From contig NC_088325.1 of the NCBI RefSeq assembly GCF_910592395.1, positions 1,118,001 through 1,182,000 on the forward strand: 64,000 nt of DNA. Direction: 5' to 3'. The notes under the pieces were generated by a model that saw only the letters and a program-made list of their open reading frames with translations, did no database searches and had not been told where the DNA came from. Made by a program: the position numbers and the translations under genes. Positions 11,814 through 24,500 of this stretch are shown piece after piece (the stretch's first letter is position 1; each line of letters begins with the position of its first letter). This DNA comes from Lineus longissimus. Taxonomy: Eukaryota; Nemertea; Pilidiophora; Heteronemertea; Lineidae.

Positions 11814-13039
11814 TTTGCCACCATTTTCCAACGATAAAATCTGGATTTGAAAATTGAAAAACCTTTTCGAAAGGTATACCTGGGGCAGTATCGGGACCAT
11901 TCTGCCTTTAGTGGCGACTCAACCGCACAGTGCTCTTGAAGACACAGACAAATCATAATCGTCATCGTTGTTACGCAATAAATACATGAATATGCCATAT
12001 TCAAACTTGTATTCAAAGTGTATTTACAGTTTATGTAATACCTTATCGTTATACAGTTACTTTTACGTACATGTAGTTACAAAGCAATGGCAGAGAAAGC
12101 AAGTATATCACTAGTACACGCACTGTTACAGGGCCTGCCTGTACTTAAATAAGAGAGCAGAGAGAGGAAAAAATAGCAGTAATCATAATGGTATACATAA
12201 AGGGACAAAAAGGGCATGAGATATGTTGGTTTTCCAGACAAAAATGGCTTCCAGCAGGGCCGCCACTGCTCCAAACAGGATCATTGAAAAGTCTTACAGA
12301 ACGGAATGTAACCGTTGGCCTACATGAAATTTGTGCGACGGCCTCAACTTGCGGAAATCATTACAAAAACGAGAGATCAGGAATTGTGTGGCATTACATG
12401 TGGCGGTGCATGGTGCCACCAGTAGGGGTAATTTCACCTCAATCGCACGCCCAAGTTGTCCCTTTAAGGAAGAAGACAAAGGAAGTGTTTGGTCCTGATA
12501 TATGAACAACTGTCTCTGCTAGCAATCTCTGCTTAAGTATGTGATGTCATGAGTTTTCAACAAAATTTGTATTTGCCGCTTCTCCACGAAGCAATGAGGC
12601 ATCAATATTGACCAATCAGAAGACAGCTATCATGCTTGTCCGGGGCTGAAGGCAGCGCCATGATTGAGTACATGCAGTCCGTCTGATTGGCTAAAAAGCG
12701 ACCGGAAGTTGATAAAAGAGGCCGCCACAATGGGTCCAAATCGTTGCTTTTAATGTTCAGTCCAACCCCCCCCCCCCCCCCCCCCCACACACACAAAAAG
12801 GGCATATAGATTATCCACGTTAGATATTTTTTTGCCTGGCAGACGCTGTTCAAACTAAAACGATAACAAACCACGAAGACAAAGATCACTAGTTTCGACA
12901 CCTCATGTCTAACTTACTATCAACCATTTAAACTCCTTCACAGTCACTTTAAAAAATCCAAAACAACAATTCACTGAGGCCATACGCATTTCAAAAATCA
13001 AAACCATCTGATATTGCTCATATATTTGAAAACACGAGA

Positions 13040-13210
13040 CATTGGGTGATATGAATAAAGGCTAGCAAATGCTTTTACTTCAATTTTGTACAGAAAGGCC
13101 AAGTGTAAATGTACGTGGAGTTTTAGATAAAAGCATGTACATTTACACTTGGCCTTTCTGTACAAAATTGAAGTAAAAGCATTTGCTAGCCTTTATTTAT
13201 ATCACCCATT
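13040..13210. mobile_element. Snap-back MITE, copy 2 (nearly complete palindrome)
   Basis: Shares the GGGTGATATGAATAAAG ends with the copies at 6848 and 47127. In this copy the whole left arm, including the TTTTGTACAGAAAGGCC interior, is repeated in inverted form on the right, so that nearly all 171 bp fold into one long hairpin. Confidence 0.85.
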
Positions 13211-14109
13211 ACAAACGTACCATCAAATCACCGCACTATGTACATGTACGAATACAGTATACTTGTCTCGAATATTGCACCGCAAATTTATTCACGCTTT
13301 CAATAAAGAACACACTTCACACTTTTTACTGCTTTTTGTACTTGTGATTTTCAAAACAGAACTTGAAGCGGTGGCATTGTGCAACATGGTTGAAGTTGAC
13401 GCTTTGTCAGTCTTATCAGCAGTTTTGAAGTACAACCGCCATGTTAAAATTCAATCCAAGTTTAAAGATTGTGTCTGATTAGAATGTTTCCCCTCTAAAG
13501 GCGTCGATGATAGGCCGAGTGGTACTTAGTCTCACAACGCAGACCAACAATACTTAGTACATATGACATGACATGTAACAAAAGTCCTCGCTTTTTCTTG
13601 TACCCATTTGATCCGAAAAGGCCTACTCGGGATTAATGATAGTAAGTGTCTTTTGTACTTCACTATGTCTGAGATCGGAATATTGCGATAGAAAAAGATG
13701 CATTAATTTGCTTGAAAACTCGAAATTAGAATATAATGCTTTTCGAAATCTCATATTCCCTTCCAAAATTATGGAGGTCAGATTGTCAAAGAACCTGACT
13801 CATTGCTGAGTGCAGAGATTATGACGTAGAACGGCCCTCAATCACAATATATTTACACACATGAAGTTTTTTGGAGCAAGAGGCCTTGTGACATTTATTC
13901 TATAAAAGTGTCTCTAATATCTGCCAATAGGTGGCCAATCACAGTATTCAATAAAACGCTTGGTCAAGATGCCTATACCTCGGCAAAATAATCAGCCATG
14001 GAACTCATAGACAGTAAAAACACATCTTTTTATCATTTCATACACGGTCATTTTCGATTACCATTTAGTGAGATGTGTTAAGCTGTTGCCAAGGCAACCG
14101 ATACACTAT

Positions 14110-14570
14110 CAATATAAGTTAATATATATATATCATCAAGGCGATGTATACATCACCTTGGCAACGTTTACATCACCAAGGGTACCTGTAAATCACTGAT
14201 CAAGGCAAGTTACATAACCACGACAAATATACACATCACTTCTACATCACCGATGAAAATGTATACGTCACCAATGCATATGTACACATCACTGATACAA
14301 ATGTGTACATCACGTACCAATGCATGCAGATGCAAACATCACCATGCAAATCTACATATCAGCAATGAAAAGGTACGCATCACCAATGCAATTGTATACT
14401 TCAGCAATGCAAATACATAAGCAATGCATAAGTATACATTATCAATGCAAATGTATTCTGTACATCAGCAATCTAATCCATTTGCACTAACATGAACACG
14501 GCAATGTATGCATCACCATGGCAATGTACACAACACCCAGGCAACTAACGCATCTCGGTGGCAACAAAAC
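14110..14570. repeat. Degenerate CATCACC/AATGCAAATG repeat
   Basis: About 460 bp are made of loosely repeated words such as TACATCACC, CAATGCAAATG and GTATACATCA at irregular spacing (roughly 15-25 bp). It looks like an old minisatellite that has drifted. No gene is seen in it. Confidence 0.6.
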
Positions 14571-15141
14571 ATCACAGCTATAGCAGCTCTCGGAAAACAC
14601 ACATTTTCTCTGTTATGATTGAGAATCTAAAAGTAAGTCTGAAACTTCTCATCATGTTGCATTGCTTCGTGCAAAAGAAAGTTAATGTTAAACATTTTAT
14701 GAGATGGATACCAAAATCTTAATGACTAGTAAGATAAAATGGTACAGTTATAGCTCCTGAAATGTAGAAGTCAGAAAGCCTTCTGTAGTTCATCATCCTT
14801 TTGCAAACTCCTCCACTTCCGATCCATATTACGTCACCATCATTAGATGGATTTGTTTACAAAATGCCGTCGTTCTGACGTCACGCATAACTTATTGGCC
14901 GCCAGCAAGCTAAACAGTACACCATCGGTTTGAAATATCAACAGGGGACCAATTTATCGCAGCTTTTCTCGATGAAAACCATGTGGAAGAGCTGCTGTGA
15001 TGCGCGCGCAGGATGTTTACACATTTTCCTGACGTCATCAGATATCCACCTGTACAGAAGAAGGCATGATTTTCGCCAAATTGGAACTATTGCAGAAGAA
15101 AACATGAAATTCACATGACCAGAAAGAACTATTTTATCACC

Positions 15142-15302
15142 AGAATCGTGGATACTCGGCAAATGTTCCCTAGCAACCAATTAAACCCAACAGTTCCTAT
15201 AGCAACCAATCAATCTATCGTTGAGATTCACTCTCCATCGCAGCCCGATATAACAGCCCCTCTAAAAAGCACGAAGAAGATCAGAACGACAAAGTCCAGT
15301 GC
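15142..15302 (-). pseudogene. Decayed duplicate of the last ABCG exon end and 3' UTR
   Basis: This 161-bp unit repeats, with about 20 percent differences, the adjoining unit 15303-15467. That unit contains the last 30 or so codons of the ABCG transporter (stop at 15376-15378) and the start of its 3' UTR. Shared words include ACTCGGCAA, GTTCCCTAG, AGCAACCAATC, CGTTGAGATT and GAACGAC. The copy has small deletions that break the frame and no acceptor site of its own, so it is a relic lying in the 3' UTR or just past it. Confidence 0.8.
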
Positions 15303-15375
15303 AGAATCTTGGTTACTCGGCAACGGTTCCCTAGGAACCAATCAACCTCAACAGTTCCCTTAGCAACCAATCGAT

Positions 15376-18300
15376 CTACCGTTGAGATTTCACCCTCCAT
15401 CGCAGCACAATGTAACAGCCTCCTCTCAACAGGATGAAGAAGATACAGAGAACGACGAAGTCCAGCCAGAATCTTGAACTCTCCACGTCCAACTCCTTCA
15501 AGACGTCTTTCCCGTCGCTGAAGTGGCAGTACTCTTCCTCGCAGCTGAGAGGGTCGCGGTCGAAGCCGTATATGGCCTGCAGGGTGCCCTCGAAGGAATA
15601 TCTGAAGAGGGAAGAAGAACATTTTCTTGCACGTCATGTTTATCGAAAGCATGAAGTTATAGGGTCGTATTTTTTGGTCCTGGGGGCAGTTGGTCCTTGG
15701 CAAAACACCATATTTTTCGTCGGAAATGGGCCCAAACCTGCTTGAAAACAAATTGTAGATACTTTCTGTGCGTCCATATCTCAGATACAACTTTAAAAGA
15801 CAGGCAGTTTTTTCTGAATAACCAGACACACCTTATGTATGAGATATTGGAAGGTAACTATAGATGTTTGGAAAATACGTACCTTATATATGAGGCATAG
15901 GAAAGCCATTGTAGATATTTGGGAATGGTGTCAAAGTTGACGAAGAACCCACTGAAGAGGAGGATAGGGATCGCAGTGACTGGTCCCAGGAATACAGAAA
16001 CCTGAAAAAACAAAGGAGACATTTACTGTAAAGTATTTCGGCCAAAAGCCTTGCTCATGGTGTGGATTCGACTCCCTGTTCTCCATCCTTCCACAACTAA
16101 CCGAAAACAGCCGAATAGGTTCCCGAGTCTCGACCACGATAGCACTCGCGAGAAAACCCGGCCGGCAAGTTACTTTTGTCAACAAACACGGCGCAATGAA
16201 ATGGATTTTCCTGTTAGCAGCTTGTCGATTATGTTAAAAATTCAATTCGTACAAGTGCACATTATCATTCTTTAGTTGTAGAGCGGGTTAAAGCTCTACA
16301 AGATATCATTTTCGTTTTGAAATCACACAAAAAATACACTTGGGGAGCGGACGAATTGTCCTTGTCCGCCATCTTTGTTCTCAGTTCGTTCCCGCTGCTC
16401 TAGCATCCGAGGTTGTGAGGGATTTGGGAACGGGAACGGCTCCCGAACGCGTTCAAGTGTGTTCGACTCATTCGAGTAGACCGTTTTTGGTTCGAATACA
16501 GATATCGAAGATGATAAAGATGATGCTGATGATGATGATGAAGAAGAAGAAGAAGATTTACCTGAAGAGAGGTTGCAGCACCAATCAGCAAACCGAGAGA
16601 CTGAGCCACCAGTGCCGTCTGTGTCGACAGGGTCAGGAACATGATAAAGCGGACAAAGTCATTGGGCTGGTTCGTCATCCAGTAGACAATACTGCCGTAC
16701 ACTATGGGAAAGATGATCTAAAAGAGAAAATAACATAAAAATGGTTTAGGAAAAACTCCGACTCCTTTCAAACAACTCCGACTTTTTGCGGACAATTCTC
16801 GGACAAATACGTAAATTAGTGGCTTTCTAAGATCTTTGTGGCAAACGGTGTTTTAATCCAAAGGACTGATTGCGGCTGCGGATGTCATTTATTGCAGCCT
16901 ATCGGACAAAACCTTCATTGTGATACTTCAACTATCCATTTCTCCAAGAACTCCAGATCCAAATGCGCATGTTAAATTAGAACATTATCCTGTCTTTGAA
17001 GCAATGGAGCTCTGTTTTCCAAGACGACTCGGAATTCAGGATAACGAGATAACTTAGAAGCTAGACTTGGCATGTAATACTCGGACCCAGGGTTGTAATG
17101 TACCAGAAGCTGTTACTGGTAAAAGTAATGCACTAACCTGAAAGGGCATATCAGCCATAGTTTTGGCAAGATAGTAGGCCTTTAAGCTGTACCAGTAATT
17201 CATATGCTCTTTTACAAAGACGCCCATTTCTGTTGGAACTGAAAACAAACAAAAGACATTCAGTTATAAGTACTTTAAACATGTCAGATGAAATGACTTT
17301 CAGCAGAACCCTTTTCTTGTCACCAATGCATAACTGAAGGCCGAGAATCAAAAGTTGAACTTGTTTTTCTAGACGAATCAAAAGTTGAACTTGTTTTTCG
17401 AGACGAATCAAAAGTTGAACTTGTTTTTCTAGACGAATCGAAAGTTGAACTTGTTTTTCTAGACGAATCAAAAGTTGAACTTGTTTTTCTAGACGAATCA
17501 AAATTTGAACTTGTTTTTCGAGACACGTAGTATACTTACATGTTAGTACTGTCGGCATGAGCGCCGTAAACATTAAGAAGAGCATGCAGAAGAACAGGCA
17601 GCCTGCGTTATTGTACGCTTTGCCAGCCTTGTCGCCGATGTTTAAGTAGAGGAGTCCAATCAGAATCCCAACAACAAGGTGAGAGGCGAGACGTAGTCTG
17701 GTCAGGGTCTGGAAAGAAAGAACACGAAATCAGTTTCAGCCACATTTTCCTCGCGCCCTTAAAAAGTTTTAAGGGTGTGAGTCGGTTCTCTAGAAGACAA
17801 AGAACTGACTCCCATCAATGAAATTGGCATTCACTTCGTCTTGAAAGAGTTTTAATCGCTTTAGGATGTCAAGTTCTAGCCGAAATGGTGATACCTATGG
17901 TCAACCCTTTAACACTCTCATACTAGACTTTTCTGTCTTAAGCCCGTAGCACACTAGCCGCCAACTTTGGTGACAAGAAGCGTTCAGCTGACGCCGAAGG
18001 TTGCGGCCAGTGGAGCCCGGTCAGAGCACACCTGCCCAGAATCGGCGTCCAGTAGCGTCTTTTCCGCCACTTTAGGCTGCCATTTTGAAATCATGTGACA
18101 TCAAGACGCATACTGATTGGCCATAGCCTCGCCACCGACGCCAATTCAGGCGGCAATCCGTAGCACACCTGGCTTCTTCTTGCGTTCAAACGCGGCGACA
18201 CGCGTTAAAAATCAAACATGTTAGATATTTGGCGTTTAGTTGCGGCAAGTGGCGGCAAGTCGCGTTTGCCGACGCCGTTCGTAGCAGACTAGGGATTTTT

Positions 18301-18536
18301 CAGGCGTTCAGGACTCTTGCGGCAAAAAACGCCTGTGAACGCCGAAGTTGGCGGCTAGTGTGCTACGGGCTTTAGGTGGGGATTTTGAAGCTGTTGAGGC
18401 AAAATAGGAGTACCATTAAAAGGAAACCTACCGTATCCCTCATGATAGACATGAATGTTCGTACGAAGAGCACCCTGAACTGTGTGAGACAACTCGTGTT
18501 GAACGTGTGCTGGTCGCCTTGCTCGCTGCCAGAGTC
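15376..18536 (-). CDS. ABCG1/4: ABCG transmembrane-domain exons 9-14
   Basis: Six exons (18536-18432, 17708-17540, 17238-17138, 16717-16562, 16001-15883, 15601-15376) encode residues 423-713. Recognisable segments: [38 protein letters not shown] (TM); [19 protein letters not shown] (TM); [44 protein letters not shown] (TM); [20 protein letters not shown] (TM and re-entrant region); and an extracellular loop with two cysteines ([10 protein letters not shown]) before the last helix. The protein ends LRWRVKSQR, like the ABCG1 C-terminus. Nothing is missing compared with vertebrate family members. Confidence 0.94.
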
Positions 18537-21500
18537 CTAGAATAGAAAAGAAAGTCATCAATTTACAAACTTTTGGTCAGTTAACCTGTTACTCTGCAAG
18601 GTCTGCCTTAAAATCGATATTTGCCATACTGAGAATCTATTTAGATCCGCTTCGTCCACCTACAACGCTCCAAAAAAAAGAAATTCAGCAAAAAATAACA
18701 CAACACTGATAGATAACCAGTTTCTCATCATTATTGTTGTCATCATCACAACATAATCATTAACATCATCAGTTTCAACACTTCAACAAATCTATGGCAT
18801 GCTTTACTAAAGGCATAAGAAAATGCCACGAAAAGTGTCAACAGTTAACTAACAAATGTGAGTTACGAATAGCGTGAAAATGTTGAACATGCAGGAAGAT
18901 AAAGATATGAAAGTGATGGATGGGTCAAATTTAGAAAACAAGAGGCAAAAATAAACAAAGCACTGCTGTTTTGCTTTTTCATATTCGACGACCACCTCGC
19001 CATGCAATCTCCTAGCCTGGCCATTGGAAACGCTTGCTTAGTGGTACTAGCGTACATTTGGCCTCTTGCGGTTAGTCTCCTCCGGCTACGAGGCAGCAAA
19101 TGGAAGCTAGTCCTTTCATTGGAAGATTGCTCGCCATCAAAAAGAAACTTCATTGGAAAGTTCAAAAAGTTGTCTCGGTGGCGTAGGAATACGATTTCAG
19201 GTGTGGCGATTCCTCTGCACAAGAGAGGTTTAAACTGACAAGATCGTATAATTTACCTCGCCTCGGAGTGTGGTAGAATATGCTGGCACTAATGCGCATG
19301 CTCTACTCTAGATTGAACCTAAATATGGCATCTAATAGATTAGTATTTTAGAAGATTACCGGGTCGTCCATTTGGACGGATTGGCTGAGGTTATCGGATG
19401 TGGGGAGATACTCTGCTGGGGATGAGGATGTACTTGCCTGCTAAAAAAGAAATGATGCACGTTTTGCTCATTCATATCAGCAGAAGTAGACTTGGGTTGT
19501 ACCGCTGAGAATTTGAAAGCGAATACTTGTATACAAATTTGGGACTTTCTCATAGTATTTTGCAGGTATTCATCATATAATTGGCAGCCATCTTGTTTGG
19601 TAAAAGCATGCAGCATTGTGTGTACATTTCCATATACATTGATGTGTGCATTGTTTGAACAATTCTACCAGGATCTCGTGTGCATGCTCAGATTTGTCAA
19701 TAGGAGACTGCAGTGAATAATGGTAACATTGAAAGGGTTTTAGAGTACATCATGATGTTGATCTCAAAAAGAGGTTTGTTAGCTAGTGATGGAGAGTGCA
19801 TTGCATAATATGAAATGTACCCGGAAAGAGGAGTCATGATAGGTACTATACTACTCCAATCTCGCCACTCTTCCCTGCACCACCGCAGCCAGTGAATTGG
19901 TCCCAGTAGCAAATGCCATGTCTTAGCCACGCAGCGTTCAAATATCCACATCTCGCGAGCGAGCTCTGTTAAAGGGACAACTTTAGCGTGGTAGTTACCT
20001 TGGCAGGAGGATAATACCTCTGCTTGCCACCATGCGCCGCCAAAAGTACTATCACACCAATGCTGGTATCAAATAACGATTTTCGCCAGTGTTGCCGAGA
20101 CAGTTTTGAACATGTCTTGCGAATTCCGGGCAGGCCTACGGTAACATTCCGTTAGTGTATTTTTTATTGAAGTTTAATCATTTTTCAACATCGTGTTTTG
20201 AGAGGTCACGGTCGTGCTGGAAGCCATTTTTATGCGAAAAAACAACATATCTCTCACCCAAGTTGTCCCTTTAATGACAATACATTTGCTTATGATGTCA
20301 CCGGTATGACTCTCTTCCAGGGTACCCATTAGGCTGGATTGCAGAATCCCTGACAATTACTTCAAGGAAGAATTTTGGTTAGGTATTGCAAGAGAACATT
20401 TGGAAGTGGTGACATGTTTTGGGGGTAAGATGTCAGGGATTCGGCAATTCAGACCAGATTGTTAGTAAGACTATCTGGTTTTGGCTTACCAGAACTTGAA
20501 CCCTGTCGTTCTGCAAAGCCAACAACACAAATAATGACAACTACAGCCCGCGATTGAGGTTAAGGACGATGACAACATTGCTTGTACGCGATTCTCTGCA
20601 CACATGCATGGCTACTCAAGCTACACTTAATGCAGGAATTTGAACACAGGATATATATTTCTGGCGTCTTTAACAAATTAGCGAGACTTTCTTGATTTTT
20701 GCACGAATTTCTGCAGCATAGGTTGTACATCAGTAGGCAATTGGTACTGGGTTGGCTAGCCGTGTAGTCCCATCACGGGCCTAACGATATGGATGTGTAA
20801 CATGGCTTCTAGGTATTGTTTTTTATGCCCAACGGGCGCCCGATTGATTGACTCTAGCTATATATAGGTCGGTGATGACGGACTCCATCTTGTTTTTACG
20901 ACAATGCATGCCTTTGTACAGATTTTTTTCACGTTCATTACGGAATTCAAAACATCCAACTTTCTACTTACTTCTTCTTGTAACAGGCCATTCGTCTCTA
21001 ACGCCTGTGGCTTCAATATATGTCCATTTGAAATACCAGTTGATTTGGCGCCATTTTGGGAAGTGATTTCACCGTTGTTCTGCCTTTGGCCGCCTAGTGG
21101 CGACACCGTTTGTGTATTTAATGGCTTCGTCAAGGAATCTTTAAAGTTATCACAGACTGTAGCTTTGACTGCCATGACTAGTTTGGGGATTCTGTCGCCG
21201 TGTTCACCGCAAGCAACTTCCATGACTGCAAGAAAATGAAAGATAAGATCACGTTTGGGGCTTTTCAAAATCCTTTGAATCCTTTTATCTGCCAACTCAA
21301 ATATGCACTCTCTTGAGGTTTTTTCGGAGAGATTTAAACCCCTAAATGTTTTTGAGCTTGCGAAAAACTTCAAAGGGCGTTTCTCTACGGGGGTCCATAT
21401 ATGTGTTTGTTGGAAAAACCCAAAAGTGTATTTTGGAAGTATCCAGAAGTATTAAGGTAGCAGGAAGGGTTGGGCGTTTGTGGTTTCTGAGTCTGAGGGG

Positions 21501-24500
21501 GTTGGTGTCTGTTGACTGTGCTTTAAGAGAGACTAGGCATGGCGCCAGTCTCTCTTAAAGCACAGTCAACAGGCATTTGGTCTCAGTATTTGGGTTTTGA
21601 TTGCCATGACTGTACCCCTGTAAAAGTCAGAGGAGGAGAAGTTTGGAATGATGAAAGAATTGAAGAAGAAGAAATGTTATTATTGAGGAAAGCAAAATTT
21701 ATTATGAGACTAGAAGGCAGTGTCCTGACTTGATTATTTTGAAAATGGCGGTCTGAACACATTAAAAGGTGGAACATGGCATTTTATCGACTTTGAAGTG
21801 TTCCGCAGTTAAAGGGAGACTATAGGCAGCAGCTAGGTAGGCAAGATAAAGTCATACAAATTTGCCAATATGGGTAAGTCATATCTCTAGGCATGGCGCC
21901 AGTCTCTCTTAAAGCACAGTCAACAGGCATTTGGTCTTAGTATTTGGGTAAGTACAGAATCAAGGCAGCTCAGAGAGCAATGATTGAACGATGCTGTGGA
22001 CAAGTCCAAGGATACTGCATCAGTCACGACCAACTTCTCATCAGAAAGCGTCACCACCAGCATATTCAATGTTCAGTTCCAACCTGTACCAGTCCAATGC
22101 ACGCTTGTCATGGTCAGCAGTGGTCAGCTTAGCGCGATATGGAACATTCTTCCGAAACTCAAGCGAGGGAAGTCTGCTCATTAGCCTATGTCGCGCACTG
22201 CTCCTTCTTGTCAAACATCGTAGTGAAATCGTGGTACAGTGGGGCGTCCTCGAGGATTGCAGCTGGTCGGACAGACGTGAGGTGGAATGTGGGCGGCTGC
22301 ACTTCTTCGTTGATGTGCGATGGCAGATAGCACAGTTGTTGCGTTGCATGACAGCTGAAAGTGAATGTGATATCATAGAACTGAGGCGTTTGCAATGAGA
22401 CTATAGGTGAAGTAGAAGCAAGGAGTGAAATGGGCCATCTTCCAGTGACTAATATACAGAGTAAGGGCACTGGGTGTTGTTAGATTCAGCATTGAATGTA
22501 TTCCTCGTACAAGCGTGAATAGTGTGGACATACAGGAGAGGTGAGAGACCCCTATTGACTACTTCTTGTAACTTTATCTTGGATATTATATTAGTATTGA
22601 ACTTCTAGCCATGGAATATGAAGAAATTGAAGTTGTAGGCATGGAATATGAAAAATTATTCAACGGTGAAAGACATTATTCCATGAGGCTTTGCCGTGAT
22701 CGCAAAGGACGCGACGCGATTGGTTCACATGCTAATGAGGTATGATAATGATAATTACCTCTATAATGCTACTTGGATAGCGACTGTGTCGTTGATTGCA
22801 ACAGTGGTCTATGTCAATGTGTGCCTGTAATGTCAATGAAGTATGATGAGGTGATGACGATAGTGCAATTATTAAATATTGGCAAGAGATCATACTACAA
22901 CATAGGTCTTGTTTTTGACAGATGACTGTGCGACATTCCCATTGGGTCTTGTTAGAGTCAGCGCTGCATGTATTCCTTGTACAAGCTTGAATGGTTGTGA
23001 CGGACTTTGAGGGGTGAGAGACCCCTATCGGCTACTTCGGCTAACTTTATCTTGCCTACCTAGCTGCTAGCAATAGTGCCCCTTTATCAAGACTGAAACC
23101 CACTGTGCGGGGCTAAGAAATTACCTTTATAATCCTAGTTGGATAACCACTGTGTAGATGATTTGAAGAGTGCTCTGTGGATGTGTGCCTGTAATGTCAA
23201 TGAAAGTATGATGAGGTGATGACGATAGTGGAATGACGAAATATTGGAAAGAGATCTATTCCTAGAAGAACATATGTCCTGTTTTGACTAGGTGGCGCAT
23301 TTTAGAATCAGCAGTGAGCACTGTGTGTAACATGGTGGAGGCAGCGGAGATAATAACTGTGTCGAAAGTATTGTTATAGGGCCTTCCCTAGGCCCATGGG
23401 GTTAAATTTACAATCCACGATTGAAAAGATGTAGTTTGATCGCATTCAACTATAAATCCATTGAACAGTTGTGTTCCTTTAGTCAACCGATGACCTTTTG
23501 TTGGGCCATGATCGGGGATTGTAAACTGTAAATGTATTATGGGCTGGGAGACAGGGGAAACACAAGTGAAACAGACCAAAACAAGTGATTTTGGGGCTTT
23601 GGTTTAGACGCATGCCCCACATGCGCCATGCGGGATTATACGGTTCATGTGAACTTGTTGACATCTACATGATCTAGTGCTGTTATTGGTCATGGTACAT
23701 GGTAGGCCTAATCATCATCGCTATATGTTTCAGGAAAAACTCGGAGTAAAATGAACTGCCGATGAATAATGATGTTGTTCATGTTTACCATGTTTACTAG
23801 TACATAGCCATAGGGTATGCACTGGCCAGTGCACTTTCTGCACGTTGTCATGGTCATGTACGTGATACCTTGCATATTTTGTTTTTTGAATGCGCATGCT
23901 TTTTGGGCAAAATCACTTGTACCAACACTAATGAATAATGTCTTCTTATCCCTATGACTCCATACACAGTGAGGGCATTGTCCCATTCCCACCAAATGGT
24001 AACTTATTGTACCGTATTAGGGTGGAAGTTGGGGAGCAGATACCTACCGTTGCACGCCTGTCATAATCAGCAGTGATGAGCTTAGCGCGATATGGGACAT
24101 TCTTCAGAAACTCAAGCGAGGGAAGTCTGCTCATTAGCATATCTCGCGCACTGCTCCTTCTTGTCAAACATCGTAGTGAAATCGTAATGGAAAACGTCTG
24201 GCTTTGCGCCAGACGTTGAGACTAATAAGTGAAGAACTAATAGGTAAAGAACTTCTACTTGCGCGAGACTGCTCTGATAAAATTATCATTGCAGAGACTA
24301 CGGTGACGTACACATATATTTTTTACAATCAAAAATGCCCTCAAAAGACGACTTGGAATGATTATTTTATTGATATTTCCTACTATATACCTTCCAATTA
24401 TCACTTTATACAAATAGATCGGCGTTAGGTCGCATGCTTTTCTTTCCTGGTGACACTATAAAGCAAAATAGTTGCAACCCCGTAAATGCGCTATAAGTCC

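Larger units (their letters stand above)
8810..15141. other. Intergenic region, repeat-rich
   Basis: I find no convincing gene. It contains a stretch with recurring CGTACACCAC motifs (about 9725-10010), a 53-bp tandem repeat (11601-11813), a TTAA-type MITE right end with CCCAAGTTGTCCCTTTAA near 12451-12468, a poly-C run (about 12766-12786), a snap-back MITE (13040-13210) and a degenerate CATCACC-rich repeat (about 14110-14570). Short open frames here lack splice sites or family resemblance. Confidence 0.55.

Noticed and set aside
17151-17585. A 144-codon minus-strand open frame over the ABCG intron
   Set aside because: It is exon 10 read through its donor into the 30-bp minisatellite; the next exon is entered in the wrong frame, so it is not a separate gene.
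22186-22470. Complete small gene on the minus strand
   Set aside because: The open frame breaks in the middle of the conserved-looking peptide and continues in another frame, so it is treated as a relic.
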